From assembly GCF_905175385.1 (NCBI RefSeq), contig NZ_HG992749.1, forward strand, positions 124,001-188,000: a DNA stretch of 64,000 bases, given 5' to 3'. Position numbers and translations under genes: made by a program. The DNA is from Vibrio sp. B1FLJ16. Its GTDB lineage: Bacteria > Pseudomonadota > Gammaproteobacteria > Enterobacterales > Vibrionaceae. The notes under the pieces were generated by a model. It saw only the letters and a program-made list of their open reading frames with translations, made no database searches and was not told where the DNA came from. Positions within the stretch are counted from its first letter, which is position 1; every line of letters starts with the position of its first letter. Of the stretch, positions 20,555 through 31,388 are shown one piece after another.

Positions 20555-20807
20555 ACGACACTACGCTATCTAACCACTGCCGTTTGTGGCAGTTAGTGAT
20601 GGATTAATCACCTACAGATGGAGTCAAGGCTTATTTTTTTCAAGGTACACTGCAAAAACCGAGAAAGAAAAAGGTATGAGAGTTCCGTTGTGATACAGTC
20701 TCTGCTATTTTTTTAGAGTAGTAATTTTTCTGTCATTTTAGCAAGATAGAGTCGGCGGCCCTGATAGTTGCCGGTTCAACCTACGTCGAAAGAAAGGAAT
20801 CAATTTA

Positions 20808-21728
20808 GTGAAGCGAATAGATCTGAGTGCAGGATTCTCAAACAGCCCACTGCTGGCTCAGATTAAGTCTAATAACTACGCGCTCCAGACGAAGATCAGT
20901 TTATTGTTTACTTGCTTATGTATAGCACTGACTGGCTGGATACTGGGGAAAATAGTGTGGTTAGTCATCCCTCAAACGTCTGATGTGACTCCTTGGAGAC
21001 CATCAGCGAACAACACTATTGTCCGCAGCGAAAGTAGCACTATTGATTTCAAATCCCTTCAAGACGCTGACTTATTCGGTAAATACACCGAACAGAAAGC
21101 GGCCGTTATCGAACAGCCTGTTGTTAAGGACGCCCCAAAAACTCGGCTGAACCTAACACTCGTAGGCGCAGTGGCAAGTAATAAATTACAAACCAGTCTG
21201 GCAGTTATTGCTAACCGCGGTTCGCAGGCGACATATGGCGTTGGTGAAGAAATTGAAGGTACGCGTGCGACACTAAAGGCCGTCTTGGTGGACCGCGTGA
21301 TCATCGATAACCAAGGTCGCGATGAGACCCTGATGATGCAGGGCATTGAATACAACAAGTTATCTGAATCTCCGCAGGCTAGACAATCTCAGCCTGCTCA
21401 GCAAGCAGCAGCTGTCCCGGCTGACAAGTTAGAACAGATCCGTGAAGAGATAGCTCAAAATCCGAAGAGTGTTTTTAAGTACATCAGTATCTCACCAGTG
21501 AAAAATGGTGACGAGATCACGGGGTATCGAGTTGCTCCGGGTCGTGATGCTGCACTGTTTAATGATGTTGGTTTAGAGCCGGGCGACATTGCTGTTCAGT
21601 TAAATGGTATTGACCTGAGAGATCCGTCTTCTGCAGCAGAAGTGATGCAAATAATGAGCGAGCCGCAAGAGCTGAATTTGACTGTTGAGCGTGATGGCCA
21701 GCAGTACGACATCTATATCCAATTGTAA
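20808..21728 (+). CDS. gspC: Type II secretion protein GspC (EpsC)
   Basis: 306 residues. Inner-membrane protein that links the inner assembly platform with the outer-membrane secretin and helps to choose substrates. GTG start at 20808 after an AGAAAGGA ribosome site. A single transmembrane helix lies at about 33-55; the periplasmic homology region follows (LQDADLFGKY, LNLTLVGAVAS), and a C-terminal PDZ domain is visible at about 230-300 (GYRVAPGRDAALFNDVGLEPGDIAVQLNG). It is the first gene of the gspC-N operon. Confidence 0.96.
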   Translation: MKRIDLSAGFSNSPLLAQIKSNNYALQTKISLLFTCLCIALTGWILGKIVWLVIPQTSDVTPWRPSANNTIVRSESSTIDFKSLQDADLFGKYTEQKAAVIEQPVVKDAPKTRLNLTLVGAVASNKLQTSLAVIANRGSQATYGVGEEIEGTRATLKAVLVDRVIIDNQGRDETLMMQGIEYNKLSESPQARQSQPAQQAAAVPADKLEQIREEIAQNPKSVFKYISISPVKNGDEITGYRVAPGRDAALFNDVGLEPGDIAVQLNGIDLRDPSSAAEVMQIMSEPQELNLTVERDGQQYDIYIQL

Positions 21729-21764
21729 TACTTAGGCTATTAGCGTAAGTACAGGGAGAAATAT

Positions 21765-23786
21765 GTGAAACATTGGTTAAGCAAAAGTGCCTGGCTATTG
21801 GCAGGAAGCCTACTCAGCACCCCGGGTGCGATAGCAAATGAATTTAGTGCCAGCTTTAAAGGTACCGACATCCAGGAATTCATCAACATAGTGGGACGAA
21901 ACTTAGAAAAGACCATTATTGTTGACCCATCGGTTCGGGGAAAAATCGACGTCCGCAGTTATGACGTCCTGAATGAAGATCAGTACTACAGCTTTTTCCT
22001 TAATGTACTGGAAGTATACGGCTATGCGGTTGTAGAAATGGACAACGGCGTACTGAAAGTGATTAAAGCTAAAGATTCTAAGACTTCTGCAATTCCGGTT
22101 TTGGGTGATAGCAGTGCGCAGGGCGATAGCGTAATCACCCGGGTTGTAGCTGTACGAAATGTCTCAGTGCGTGAGTTATCTCCGCTGCTGCGTCAGCTGA
22201 TCGACAATGCCGGTGCTGGTAACGTGGTTCACTATGATCCGGCCAACATTATTCTTATCACAGGTCGTGCGGCCGTGGTTAATCGCCTGGCGGAAATCAT
22301 TAAACGAGTCGACCAGGCTGGCGATAAAGATATTGAGCTGGTGGAACTGCGAAATGCTTCTGCAGCAGAAATGGTGCGTATTGTTGAAGCGTTAAACAAA
22401 ACTACTAACCAGAAAAGTACCCCGGAATTCCTGGAGCCTAAGATCGTAGCGGATGAGCGTACCAATGCTATTTTGATCTCGGGCGATCCTAAAGTGCGCG
22501 CACGTCTTAAGCGTTTGATCCGTCAGCTTGATGTCGAGATGGCGAGTAAAGGTAACAATCGGGTGGTCTACCTGAAAAACGCCAAAGCCGAAGACTTGGT
22601 TGAAGTATTAAAAGGCGTATCTGACAACTTACAGGCAGAAAAGCAGGCAGGGCAGAAATCACCGGCTGCAAATCGTGGTGAAGTGGTTATCGCCGCTCAC
22701 GCCGCAACAAACGCACTCGTACTGACTGCGCCGCCAGATATTATGAATGCGCTGCAAGATGTGATTGCTCAGCTGGATATTCGCCGTGCACAAGTTTTGA
22801 TTGAAGCGCTGATTGTCGAGATGTCAGAGGGTGACGGCATTAACCTGGGTGTGCAATGGGGGAATTTAGAAACCGGAGCCATTGTTCAGTACGGTAATAC
22901 TGGTGCATCTATCGGTGGTGTGATGGTAGGTCTCGAAGAAGCCAAAGACACGACACAAACAGAAAGTTACTGGGATAGTGATTCGAGTAGCTGGCAAACT
23001 CGTGAGTACACTGAGGAAGGCGACTTCTCTACACTTGCTTCTGCTTTGTCAGGCGTTAACGGCGCGGCAGTAAGTATTTTAATGGGTGACTGGACAGCAT
23101 TAATCAGCGCGGTAGCGACCGATTCAAATTCGAACATCCTGTCATCTCCGAGTATTACAGTAATGGATAACGGTGAAGCATCCTTTATTGTCGGTGAGGA
23201 AGTGCCGGTTATCACTGGTTCTACTGCAGGTTCGAATAACGATAATCCATTCCAGACCGTCGATCGTAAAGAAGTCGGTATCAAGCTGAAAGTCGTACCA
23301 CAAATCAATGAGGGTGACTCGGTTCAGCTAAATATTGAGCAAGAAGTATCAAATGTTCTGGGAGCTAATGGCGCGGTAGATGTGCGTTTTGCTAAGCGTC
23401 AGCTGAATACTTCAGTGATGATTCAGGATGGTCAGATGCTGGTGCTAGGTGGACTGGTCGATGAGCGTGCACTGGAAAGTGAGTCAAAGGTGCCTCTGCT
23501 TGGCGATATTCCAGTACTGGGGCATCTATTCAAATCAACCAGTACTGAAACGCAAAAACGTAATTTAATGGTATTTATTAAGCCAACCATTATCCGTAAT
23601 GGCGTGACAGCCGATGGTATTACCCAACGCAAGTATAACTTCATTCGAGCTGAGCAGTTGTACAAAGCGGAACAAGGCCTGAAGCTGATGCCTGACGACA
23701 AGGTTCCGTTGATGCCTGAGTACGGGAAAGACCGTCAGCATCCGGCTGAAATCCAGGCCTTTATCGACCAAATGAGTATGAACTGA
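21765..23786 (+). CDS. gspD: Type II secretion outer-membrane secretin GspD (EpsD)
   Basis: 673 residues; forms the multimeric gated channel in the outer membrane. Signal peptide about 1-24, then periplasmic N0 to N3 domains ([21 protein letters not shown] at the N-terminus of N0), and a C-terminal secretin domain with [10 protein letters not shown] and [12 protein letters not shown] followed by the S-domain-like tail. The GTG start at 21765 follows AGGGAG; an ATG two bases earlier is immediately followed by a stop in its own frame. It overlaps gspE by one base. Confidence 0.97.
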   Translation: MKHWLSKSAWLLAGSLLSTPGAIANEFSASFKGTDIQEFINIVGRNLEKTIIVDPSVRGKIDVRSYDVLNEDQYYSFFLNVLEVYGYAVVEMDNGVLKVIKAKDSKTSAIPVLGDSSAQGDSVITRVVAVRNVSVRELSPLLRQLIDNAGAGNVVHYDPANIILITGRAAVVNRLAEIIKRVDQAGDKDIELVELRNASAAEMVRIVEALNKTTNQKSTPEFLEPKIVADERTNAILISGDPKVRARLKRLIRQLDVEMASKGNNRVVYLKNAKAEDLVEVLKGVSDNLQAEKQAGQKSPAANRGEVVIAAHAATNALVLTAPPDIMNALQDVIAQLDIRRAQVLIEALIVEMSEGDGINLGVQWGNLETGAIVQYGNTGASIGGVMVGLEEAKDTTQTESYWDSDSSSWQTREYTEEGDFSTLASALSGVNGAAVSILMGDWTALISAVATDSNSNILSSPSITVMDNGEASFIVGEEVPVITGSTAGSNNDNPFQTVDRKEVGIKLKVVPQINEGDSVQLNIEQEVSNVLGANGAVDVRFAKRQLNTSVMIQDGQMLVLGGLVDERALESESKVPLLGDIPVLGHLFKSTSTETQKRNLMVFIKPTIIRNGVTADGITQRKYNFIRAEQLYKAEQGLKLMPDDKVPLMPEYGKDRQHPAEIQAFIDQMSMN

Positions 23787-25288
23787 TGGCAGAGTTGTTA
23801 GACACAACGCCGAGTATGCGTCGTCTGCCATTCAGTTTTGCTAACCGCTTTAAACTGGTGCTGGAGACAGAGCATCCAGAGCGCCCACCTATTCTTTATT
23901 ATGTTGAGCCGCTTAATCCTGCGGCTCTGGTTGAAGTGCGTCGTGTTCTGAAACAAAGTTTTGTACCTCAGTCTATCGATCCCGACACCTTCGACAAAAA
24001 ACTGACCGAAGCGTATCAGCGCGACTCTTCTGAAGCTCGTCAGCTCATGGAAGATATCGGTGCTGACAATGATGATTTTTTCTCGCTTGCAGAAGAGTTA
24101 CCTCAGGATGAGGACCTGCTCGAATCTGAAGACGATGCACCCATCATCAAGCTGATCAATGCCATGCTGGGTGAGGCAATCAAAGAGGGTGCCTCTGATA
24201 TTCACATTGAAACGTTTGAGAAAAAGCTGTCTATTCGTTTCCGTGTCGATGGCGTTTTACGTGAAGTACTGACCCCTAGCCGCAAGCTGGCACCACTTCT
24301 GGTTTCCCGCGTCAAAGTCATGGCCAAGCTGGATATTGCAGAAAAGCGTGTACCTCAGGATGGCCGTATTTCCTTACGTATTGGTGGCCGGGCGGTCGAT
24401 GTGCGTGTGTCTACCATGCCATCGTCACACGGTGAACGTGTGGTAATGCGTTTGCTAGATAAAAACGCGACCCGTCTGGATTTGCATAGTCTGGGTATGA
24501 CACCTTCAGTACATGACAATTTCCGTCACCTTATACAGCGTCCGCATGGAATCATTCTGGTTACCGGCCCGACCGGTTCCGGTAAGTCAACGACCCTGTA
24601 CGCAGGTCTACAGGAAATCAACAGCAACGAACGCAACATCCTGACGGTAGAAGACCCTATCGAATTTGATATCGATGGCATCGGCCAGACTCAGGTTAAT
24701 ACCAAAGTAGACATGACATTTGCCCGTGGTCTGCGTGCGATTCTGCGTCAGGATCCTGATGTCGTCATGGTCGGTGAGATCCGTGACCTTGAGACTGCGC
24801 AGATTGGTGTGCAGGCCTCGCTAACCGGTCACCTGGTGATGTCGACTCTGCATACCAACACTGCGGTTGGTGCGATTACCCGTCTGCGTGATATGGGGAT
24901 TGAGCCATTCCTGATTTCATCTTCACTGCTGGGCGTGTTAGCTCAGCGTCTGGTCCGTACGCTTTGTCCGGACTGTAAACAACCCTATGAAGCAGACAGA
25001 GAACAGAAAAAGTTGTTTGGTGTCGCTGAACATGAGTCTTTAACTCTGCATCGGGCAGTAGGCTGTGAAGCGTGCAGCCAGAAAGGTTACCGTGGCCGGA
25101 CCGGTATCCATGAGCTTGTCATGGTCGATGAGAAGGTTCAGGAACTTATCCACAGCGAAGCCGGTGAACAAGAGGTTGAGAAAGCCGTTCGGGCTCATAC
25201 GCCAAGTATCCGTGATGACGGCCTGAGCAAAGTACGTCGAGGTATTACTTCTCTTGAAGAAGTGATGCGAGTGACGAAGGAAGCGTAA
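23786..25288 (+). CDS. gspE: Type II secretion ATPase GspE (EpsE)
   Basis: 500 residues; cytoplasmic hexameric ATPase that drives pseudopilus assembly. N-terminal domain binds GspL; the ATPase core has Walker [10 protein letters not shown] (about 260), an Asp box ([13 protein letters not shown]), Walker B ([11 protein letters not shown]) and His box ([12 protein letters not shown]). The four-Cys zinc motif of this family is intact (CPDCKQ and CEACSQKGY). Start and stop overlap its neighbours by one base (TGATG and TAATG), indicating coupled translation. Confidence 0.98.
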   Translation: MAELLDTTPSMRRLPFSFANRFKLVLETEHPERPPILYYVEPLNPAALVEVRRVLKQSFVPQSIDPDTFDKKLTEAYQRDSSEARQLMEDIGADNDDFFSLAEELPQDEDLLESEDDAPIIKLINAMLGEAIKEGASDIHIETFEKKLSIRFRVDGVLREVLTPSRKLAPLLVSRVKVMAKLDIAEKRVPQDGRISLRIGGRAVDVRVSTMPSSHGERVVMRLLDKNATRLDLHSLGMTPSVHDNFRHLIQRPHGIILVTGPTGSGKSTTLYAGLQEINSNERNILTVEDPIEFDIDGIGQTQVNTKVDMTFARGLRAILRQDPDVVMVGEIRDLETAQIGVQASLTGHLVMSTLHTNTAVGAITRLRDMGIEPFLISSSLLGVLAQRLVRTLCPDCKQPYEADREQKKLFGVAEHESLTLHRAVGCEACSQKGYRGRTGIHELVMVDEKVQELIHSEAGEQEVEKAVRAHTPSIRDDGLSKVRRGITSLEEVMRVTKEA

Positions 25289-26505
25289 TGGCGGCATTTG
25301 AGTACAAAGCGCTGGATGCAAAAGGCAAGCAAAAGAAAGGCACCATAGAAGGGGACAATGCCCGTCAGGTACGCCAGCGTTTGAAAGAGCAGGGGATGAT
25401 TCCTGTTGAAGTCGTGGAAACTAAAGCAAAGGCCACCAAGTCTTCAGGTTCGGTGGGCTTTAAGCGCGGTATCAAGACTGCTGAGCTGGCTTTGATAACT
25501 CGTCAGCTTTCAACTTTGGTGCAATCGGGTATGCCACTTGAAGAGTGTCTTAGAGCGGTTTCTGAACAGGCAGAAAAGCCACGGATCCGATCTATGATGG
25601 CGGCAGTACGATCAAAAGTGACCGAAGGTTATCCATTGGCAGAGAGCCTGAGTGACTATCCGCACGTATTTGATGAACTGTTTCGCTCTATGGTCGCAGC
25701 CGGTGAAAAATCAGGTCATTTAGATGCGGTGCTGGAGCGTCTGGCTGACTATGTGGAAAACCGGCAAAAAATGCGGTCGAAATTGTTGCAGGCCATGATT
25801 TATCCCGTGGTTTTAGTTGTATTCGCGATAGGGATTGTCTCATTACTATTGGCGACAGTTGTGCCGAAAATCGTCGAACCCATCATTCAGATGGGGCAGG
25901 AACTTCCGCAATCGACACAAATCCTGTTAGCGTCGAGTGAGTTCGTTCAGCAATGGGGGTTGATTATATTTGTGGTGCTGTTGGCGTTCTTTTACGGCCT
26001 CAAGGTTGCGTTGCAAAAGCCTGGTTTTCGTCTTGCCTGGGACAAAAAAATACTCGGCTTGCCGCTGATTGGTAAAATTTCCAGAGGTCTGAATACCGCG
26101 AGGTTTGCCCGTACGCTTTCGATCTGTACGTCCAGCGCCATTCCGATTCTCGAGGGAATGCGGGTTGCTGTTGACGTCATGTCAAACCGTTACGTGAAAC
26201 AGCAAGTACTGGTGGCGGCGGATAATGTTCGTGAAGGGGCAAGTTTACGTAAGGCGCTCGATCAAACCCGTCTGTTCCCGCCAATGATGCTACATATGAT
26301 TGCCAGTGGCGAGCAGAGTGGCGAGCTGGAAAGCATGCTAACCCGTGCAGCGGACAATCAGGATCAAAACTTTGAATCTACTATCAACATTGCATTAGGT
26401 GTGTTTACGCCAGCCCTGATCGCATTAATGGCAGGTCTTGTGCTGTTTATTGTCATGGCGACCTTGATGCCAATGCTGGAAATGAATAATTTGATGAGTG
26501 GATAA
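25288..26505 (+). CDS. gspF: Type II secretion inner-membrane platform protein GspF (EpsF)
   Basis: 405 residues; polytopic core of the inner-membrane platform that contacts GspE and GspL. Two repeated T2SSF domains (about 70-195 and 275-400) each with the pattern LARFARTLS or LALITRQLSTL and a conserved Gly-Glu pair (GEKSGHLD, GEQSGELE). Three transmembrane helices are visible near 170-190, 220-240 and 375-400. Operon position between gspE and gspG is standard. Confidence 0.97.
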   Translation: MAAFEYKALDAKGKQKKGTIEGDNARQVRQRLKEQGMIPVEVVETKAKATKSSGSVGFKRGIKTAELALITRQLSTLVQSGMPLEECLRAVSEQAEKPRIRSMMAAVRSKVTEGYPLAESLSDYPHVFDELFRSMVAAGEKSGHLDAVLERLADYVENRQKMRSKLLQAMIYPVVLVVFAIGIVSLLLATVVPKIVEPIIQMGQELPQSTQILLASSEFVQQWGLIIFVVLLAFFYGLKVALQKPGFRLAWDKKILGLPLIGKISRGLNTARFARTLSICTSSAIPILEGMRVAVDVMSNRYVKQQVLVAADNVREGASLRKALDQTRLFPPMMLHMIASGEQSGELESMLTRAADNQDQNFESTINIALGVFTPALIALMAGLVLFIVMATLMPMLEMNNLMSG

Positions 26506-26564
26506 AATTCAGATTAAGGCGTGTATAGTCAATACATGGCTGAATCTAACTTTCGGAGAAAAAA

Positions 26565-27008
26565 ATGAAATTTAAGCGTAGTAAGCAAAACGGCTTCACA
26601 CTATTAGAAGTCATGGTTGTCGTTGTTATTCTGGGTATTCTGGCAAGTTTCGTTGTTCCAAACCTTTTGGGTAACAAAGAAAAGGCAGACCAGCAAAAAG
26701 CGATAACAGATATTGTTGCGCTGGAAAATGCGTTAGACATGTACAAGCTGGATAACAGTGTTTACCCGACAACCGACCAAGGCCTAGACGCATTGGTAAG
26801 TAAACCTTCAAACCCGGAACCACGTAACTACCGTGACGGTGGTTACATCAAGCGTCTGCCAAACGACCCTTGGGGTAACGAGTATCAGTACCTGAGCCCA
26901 GGCGATAACGGCACTATTGATATCTTCACACTAGGTGCAGATGCTCAGGAAGGTGGTGAAGGTCCGGCTTCGGATATCGGCAACTGGAACATGCAAGACT
27001 TCCAGTAA
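26565..27008 (+). CDS. gspG: Major pseudopilin GspG (EpsG)
   Basis: 147 residues. Prepilin peptidase would cut after G10 (RSKQNG/FTLLEVMVVV), and Glu5 of the mature protein is present. The hydrophobic helix is followed by the globular domain with NALDMYKLDNSVYPTTDQGL and the calcium-loop region LPNDPWGNEYQYLSPG. Forms the pseudopilus shaft. Separated from gspF by about 60 bases, with a GGAG ribosome site. Confidence 0.98.
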   Translation: MKFKRSKQNGFTLLEVMVVVVILGILASFVVPNLLGNKEKADQQKAITDIVALENALDMYKLDNSVYPTTDQGLDALVSKPSNPEPRNYRDGGYIKRLPNDPWGNEYQYLSPGDNGTIDIFTLGADAQEGGEGPASDIGNWNMQDFQ

Positions 27009-27032
27009 AAAGAGTAAAAGCCAGCACCGGTG

Positions 27033-27638
27033 ATGCAGATGCGAAAACATAACGGTTTTACATTAATAGAAATTCTATTGGTGCTGGTGCTGCTTTCCCT
27101 TACTGCCGTAGCGGTAATCTCGACATTGCCCACCAGTCAGAAAGACCTTTCTAAACAATACGCTCATAGCTTTTTTCAGCGTTTGCAGTTACTTAATGAA
27201 GAGGCCGTACTAAGCGGTAAAGACTTTGGTGTAAGAGTGGATGATGCCAAGTCGACGTACAGTTTGCTGAGTCTGACCGCCGAGGGCTGGAAGCCTTTAG
27301 AAATGAAGCAAATTCCGAGTAAAAATACCCTGGAAGGTAACGTCGCATTGCAGCTGGAATTGGGCGGAGGTGCTTGGGCAGAGGATGACCGCTTGTTTGA
27401 GCCGGGCACTTTGTTTGATGAAGACATGTTCGCCGAACAAGAAGAGGAGAATAAAGTTAAACCTCCGCAAGTGTTTGTTTTTTCAAGTGCAGAACTGACG
27501 CCATTTATCTTGTCTTTTTTTCCTGAAAACGGTGATGCTTTTACTGATGGATGGCGTGTGGTGGGTAAAGAATCAGGCCAGATCGTATTGCTAGCACCTG
27601 GAGAAGAGGCCGAAGAGGATGAGAATGCGAGATTTTAA
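27033..27638 (+). CDS. gspH: Minor pseudopilin GspH (EpsH)
   Basis: About 201 residues. Prepilin cleavage after the glycine in MRKHNG/FTLIEILLVLVLL, with Glu5 retained. The C-terminal domain is acidic and includes a stretch of Glu and Asp at the end. Three start codons lie together (GTG 27030, ATG 27033, ATG 27039), none with a good ribosome site; the ATG at 27033 is used here, and the one at 27039 gives the shortest leader. It forms part of the pseudopilus tip. Confidence 0.93.
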   Translation: MQMRKHNGFTLIEILLVLVLLSLTAVAVISTLPTSQKDLSKQYAHSFFQRLQLLNEEAVLSGKDFGVRVDDAKSTYSLLSLTAEGWKPLEMKQIPSKNTLEGNVALQLELGGGAWAEDDRLFEPGTLFDEDMFAEQEEENKVKPPQVFVFSSAELTPFILSFFPENGDAFTDGWRVVGKESGQIVLLAPGEEAEEDENARF

Positions 27639-28014
27639 ACAACCTCATCCAAATTTGAGCAGCCCCCGGGCAAGGGGCATGACGTTACTGGAAGTGTTGG
27701 TTGCACTGGCAATCTTTGCGACAGCGGCAATTAGTGTGATTCGTTCTGTGAGTCAGCACATCAATACCGTCAGTTACTTAGAAGAAAAAATGTTTGCAGC
27801 AATGGTTGTGGATAACCAGATGGCCAGCGTGATGCTGGATACCGGTGAGCTTAAAGCCAAAAATGGCACCGAAGAGCTGGCTGGGCGTACTTGGTACTGG
27901 AAGGTTTCCCCGGTCGCCACGACGCAGCCATTGCTGAAAGCATTTGATGTGAGTGTCGCGACAGATAAAAACGCGAGCCCTGTTGTGACGGTAAGAAGCT
28001 ATGTGGCTAAGTAG
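27625..28014 (+). CDS. gspI: Minor pseudopilin GspI (EpsI)
   Basis: 129 residues. The start at 27625 is chosen because GAAGAGG lies six bases upstream; the in-frame ATG at 27619 touches this site. It overlaps gspH by 14 bases. Prepilin cleavage after glycine in SSPRARG/MTLLEVLVAL, with Met rather than Phe at position 1 and Glu5 present. It ends in YVAK just at a 15-bp tandem duplication that carries the gspJ start. Tip pseudopilin together with GspJ and GspK. Confidence 0.92.
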   Translation: MRDFKQPHPNLSSPRARGMTLLEVLVALAIFATAAISVIRSVSQHINTVSYLEEKMFAAMVVDNQMASVMLDTGELKAKNGTEELAGRTWYWKVSPVATTQPLLKAFDVSVATDKNASPVVTVRSYVAK

Positions 28015-28015
28015 C

Positions 28016-28717
28016 ATGTGGCGAAGTAGACAGAAGCCGGTGGTGAAGCACCATTCCGTTGCTCATTGTGATTCCATTGCTAAGCGCAGCAGAGGTAAAG
28101 GTTTCACCCTGATTGAAGTACTGGTATCGATTGCTATCTTCGCCAGCCTCAGCGTCGCGGCGTATCAAGTGGTGTCACAGGTACAGCGCAGTAACCTGTT
28201 GTCTCAGGAGCGCACAGCGCGTCTGAACGAGCTGCAGCGAAACATGGTAATGATGGATAACGACTTTCGTCAGATGGCTTTGCGTCGCATGCGAACCGAA
28301 GGCGAAGAGCCCGGCAGTAAACTGATTTTCTGGTCTGATTACTTGCTGGATTCAGACGCCAAAGGAGTGATGTTTGCACGCACGGGATGGCACAATCCGC
28401 AGCAGCAGTTTCCCCGCGGAGAAGTCACCAAAGTCGGTTACCGCTTAAAAGGTGAAACTTTGCAGCGTGTATGGTGGCGCTACCCGGATACACCAACGGG
28501 GCAGGGAGCCGTCGTTATGCCGCTACTGACTCAGGTCGAGTCTTTCGATTTGCGCTTCTATGATGGCAAACAGTGGCTAAATGAGTGGAACAGCAGTGAC
28601 ATTTTACCCAAAGCGGTATCGGTGGTGTTGACGCTCAAGGATTACGGCAAGATCACCCGAACGTATCTTACTCCAGACGGAACACTGGCTGCATCGGAGA
28701 CGGATGACAATGGTTAA
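28016..28717 (+). CDS. gspJ: Minor pseudopilin GspJ (EpsJ)
   Basis: About 233 residues from the ATG at 28016. Another in-frame ATG at 28001 lies in the last codons of gspI. Both are part of a 15-bp tandem repeat, so the choice is uncertain; the MWR... start at 28016 avoids overlap. The prepilin cleavage glycine is in [18 protein letters not shown], giving a leader of about 29 residues, longer than those of its neighbours. The rest is the usual GspJ globular domain ([15 protein letters not shown]). Confidence 0.92.
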   Translation: MWRSRQKPVVKHHSVAHCDSIAKRSRGKGFTLIEVLVSIAIFASLSVAAYQVVSQVQRSNLLSQERTARLNELQRNMVMMDNDFRQMALRRMRTEGEEPGSKLIFWSDYLLDSDAKGVMFARTGWHNPQQQFPRGEVTKVGYRLKGETLQRVWWRYPDTPTGQGAVVMPLLTQVESFDLRFYDGKQWLNEWNSSDILPKAVSVVLTLKDYGKITRTYLTPDGTLAASETDDNG

Positions 28718-29720
28718 ACGTCAGAGAGGGGTTGCTTTACTCATCGTTCTTATGTTGCTGGCGATTATGACGACGGTAGCTGCCAGCATGTCTGAGCGTT
28801 TGTTTGTTCAGTTTAAGCGTGGTGGTAACCAGCTTCATTACCAGCAGGCTTACTGGTATAGCATCGGGGTCGAGGCCCTGGCCAAAGTGGCCATTGAACA
28901 GAGCTACAAGGATTCCGATACCATCAATATGAGCCAGCCATGGGCGATCAGAGATCAGGTTTATCCGCTCGATTATGGCCAGGCTACCGGGCATATCCGT
29001 GATAAACAAGCCTGTTTCAACCTCAACGTACTGAGCGCAGTTCAGCCTACGGGGCAGCAAACTACAAGGCCTTACCTGGTTCAGGTCCTGCAGCGCTTAC
29101 TGGAGGAGTCTGAGGTTGAGCCTTATCAGGCGGAAGTGATTGCAGATTCAGCCTGGGAATACATTGACAGTGATTCAGATGTCAGATCCACCACTGGTGT
29201 GGAAGACAGTACATACGAATCGATGACTCCTGCTTATTTAGCTGCGAACAGCTGGATGGCAGATAAAACAGAACTGAGATCGGTCTATCAGGTAAGCGGT
29301 GAAATTTACCAAAAGTTAGCACCGTTGGTTTGTGCACTGCCAAGTGATGACTGGCGTCTGAATGTGAATACTATCGAGGCTGAGCAAGCCCCGATATTAG
29401 TAGCGATGTTTTCGCCGGGACTGAGCAATAGTGATGCGGTGCAGCTTATAGAAAAGCGTCCGTTTGACGGATGGAATAACATCGAAGCATTTTTAGCTGA
29501 GTCAGAACTGGCTGGCTTGAACGAAAACATGACGAAAGAGGCTAGGGCTTATCTGGGCGTTGACAGTGCCTTCTTCGAATTAGATGCACAAGTGCTGGTG
29601 GATGAATCTCGCGTGCGAATCCGCAGCCTTTTGCAAAGTACAAACAGAGATACGGTGACGGTTGTGCGCCGTCGTTTTGGAGGGATCAGTGAGCGAGTTT
29701 CTGACCGTTCGGCTGAGTAG
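28704..29720 (+). CDS. gspK: Minor pseudopilin GspK (EpsK)
   Basis: 338 residues; caps the pseudopilus tip. Short leader MTMVKRQRG then [19 protein letters not shown], with Ile instead of Glu at mature position 5, as is usual for GspK. The large alpha domain includes a calcium-site-like segment ([17 protein letters not shown]) and the conserved [19 protein letters not shown] near the C-terminus. Overlaps gspJ by 14 bases and runs 32 bases into the gspL start. Confidence 0.95.
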   Translation: MTMVKRQRGVALLIVLMLLAIMTTVAASMSERLFVQFKRGGNQLHYQQAYWYSIGVEALAKVAIEQSYKDSDTINMSQPWAIRDQVYPLDYGQATGHIRDKQACFNLNVLSAVQPTGQQTTRPYLVQVLQRLLEESEVEPYQAEVIADSAWEYIDSDSDVRSTTGVEDSTYESMTPAYLAANSWMADKTELRSVYQVSGEIYQKLAPLVCALPSDDWRLNVNTIEAEQAPILVAMFSPGLSNSDAVQLIEKRPFDGWNNIEAFLAESELAGLNENMTKEARAYLGVDSAFFELDAQVLVDESRVRIRSLLQSTNRDTVTVVRRRFGGISERVSDRSAE

Positions 29721-30888
29721 CGAACAACAAAGTACCATACCTTGGGTGGTGTGGTCGACAGGGCAGCAGGAAGTGATTGCCAGCGGCGAAGTGGCCGGGT
29801 GGGAGTACCTGGACGATCTGGTGTCTTATGCCGGTCAGCGTCCGGTGATCGCTTTGCTGGCAGGTAACGATGTGGTGCTCACTCAAGTGGATATTCCACC
29901 GGGCGCGGAGCGCCAGTTCGACACCATGCTGCCATATCTGGTGGAAGATGAAGTCGCACAGGATGTCGACAGCCTGCACTTTACCGTATTAAGCAAGCAG
30001 TCAGGTAAGGCGCAAATATGTGCTGTGGATCGTGCCTGGGTTCAGACTGTCCTGCAGCGCTTCTCTGCTCAGGGAATGTTCATCAAGCGCTTACTACCAG
30101 ATGTTCTGGCACTGCCGTTTAATGAGCACAGCAGCGCGGCTGCAATAGGTGATCAATGGCTTATTCGTCACTCCCAGGCTGAAGGTGCCGTGGTTGATGT
30201 TTCATGGTTAGATCTCTATCTCTCTTCTTATTTGCAAAATCATGAAGATTGGAAACTGGATTGTTACAGCTCGGTGCCTGAGTCTGATATCAGCGAAGTA
30301 TGGGTACCCCAGCCAGAAGAGATGACCATGGCTTTATTAGCCAAAGGGGTGACAGAAAGTAAAACCAACTTACTCACCGGAGAATTTAAGCCTAAATCCT
30401 CATGGGGTAAGTACTGGAAAGTATGGCAAAAAGCCAGCATTGCGGCCGGAGTGTTACTGGTGGCTATAGTGGCTCAACAGTTGCTGATGGTACACCAGTA
30501 CGAGGCACAGGCAGAAGCCTACCGGGCGGAAAGTGAGCGGGTTTTCCGTCAGATATTCCCGGATAGAAAACGTATTCCGACAGTGAGTTATCTTAAGCGT
30601 CAGATGACAGATGAAGAGCGTCGCTTGTCCGGTAATTCGAGTGATGAAGCCATGTTGTCATGGTTGGCTGCGCTCCCTTCAACACTCGGTCAGGTTAAAG
30701 ATTTGGAAATCACCAGCTTTAAATATGATGGTCAGCGCAGTGAAGTCAGAATTCAGGCCCGCAGCTCTGACTTCCAGCCTTTTGAGCAGGCTCGTGTCAA
30801 GCTTGCTGAAAAGTTTAATGTTGAGCAAGGACAGCTTAATCGCAACGGAAAGGTTGTGATGGGCAGTTTTGTTCTGAAGCGTTTGTGA
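29689..30888 (+). CDS. gspL: Type II secretion inner-membrane protein GspL (EpsL)
   Basis: 399 residues from GTG at 29689, five bases after a GGAGGG ribosome site; this gives [14 protein letters not shown], the expected GspL N-terminus, while the longer in-frame TTG at 29662 does not. The cytoplasmic actin-like domain (about 1-240) binds GspE, a single transmembrane helix lies at about 255-275 ([18 protein letters not shown]), and the periplasmic ferredoxin-like domain follows and binds GspM. Confidence 0.95.
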   Translation: MSEFLTVRLSSEQQSTIPWVVWSTGQQEVIASGEVAGWEYLDDLVSYAGQRPVIALLAGNDVVLTQVDIPPGAERQFDTMLPYLVEDEVAQDVDSLHFTVLSKQSGKAQICAVDRAWVQTVLQRFSAQGMFIKRLLPDVLALPFNEHSSAAAIGDQWLIRHSQAEGAVVDVSWLDLYLSSYLQNHEDWKLDCYSSVPESDISEVWVPQPEEMTMALLAKGVTESKTNLLTGEFKPKSSWGKYWKVWQKASIAAGVLLVAIVAQQLLMVHQYEAQAEAYRAESERVFRQIFPDRKRIPTVSYLKRQMTDEERRLSGNSSDEAMLSWLAALPSTLGQVKDLEITSFKYDGQRSEVRIQARSSDFQPFEQARVKLAEKFNVEQGQLNRNGKVVMGSFVLKRL

Positions 30889-30895
30889 GGTGCAG

Positions 30896-31387
30896 ATGAA
30901 GAATTTAATCTCTCAGATTCAAACCTGGTGGAGCAGTATCTCACAGCGTGAGCAGCGTATGGTGATGGGTTGTGGTGCATTAGTGATTATTGGCCTCATA
31001 TATTGGGGTATTTTGCAGCCTGTTAGCCAGCGAGCTGAGTTGGCGCAGTCGAGAATCCAGAGCGAAAGACAGCTTCTCGAGTGGGTGCAAGATAAAGCTG
31101 ATGACATTACAGCATTACGCAAGAGCGGGGGCGTAACTTACTCTAATCAGCCACTTAACCAGTTAGTTTCTTCTTCGGCGCGTCGTTTTAAAGTGGAACT
31201 GATCCGTGTGCAGCCACGTAACGAGAGTGTCCAGGTATGGATAAAACCGTTAGCCTTTAACCAGTTGATTGATTGGCTGCGTCATCTGAAAGAACAACAA
31301 GGTATTGAGGTGGAGTTCTTAGATATTGACCGAACCGATCAAGCGGGCATGATTGATGTGAACCGCTTGCAGTTTAAGCGAGGATAA
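30896..31387 (+). CDS. gspM: Type II secretion protein GspM (EpsM)
   Basis: 163 residues from ATG 30896, with GAGG six bases upstream; an in-frame GTG at 30890 would add two residues. Short cytoplasmic start, one transmembrane helix at about 22-40 (RMVMGCGALVIIGLIYWGI), a coiled stretch, and a ferredoxin-like periplasmic domain ending in VNRLQFKRG. Partner of GspL in the inner-membrane platform. Confidence 0.94.
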   Translation: MKNLISQIQTWWSSISQREQRMVMGCGALVIIGLIYWGILQPVSQRAELAQSRIQSERQLLEWVQDKADDITALRKSGGVTYSNQPLNQLVSSSARRFKVELIRVQPRNESVQVWIKPLAFNQLIDWLRHLKEQQGIEVEFLDIDRTDQAGMIDVNRLQFKRG

Positions 31388-31388
31388 A

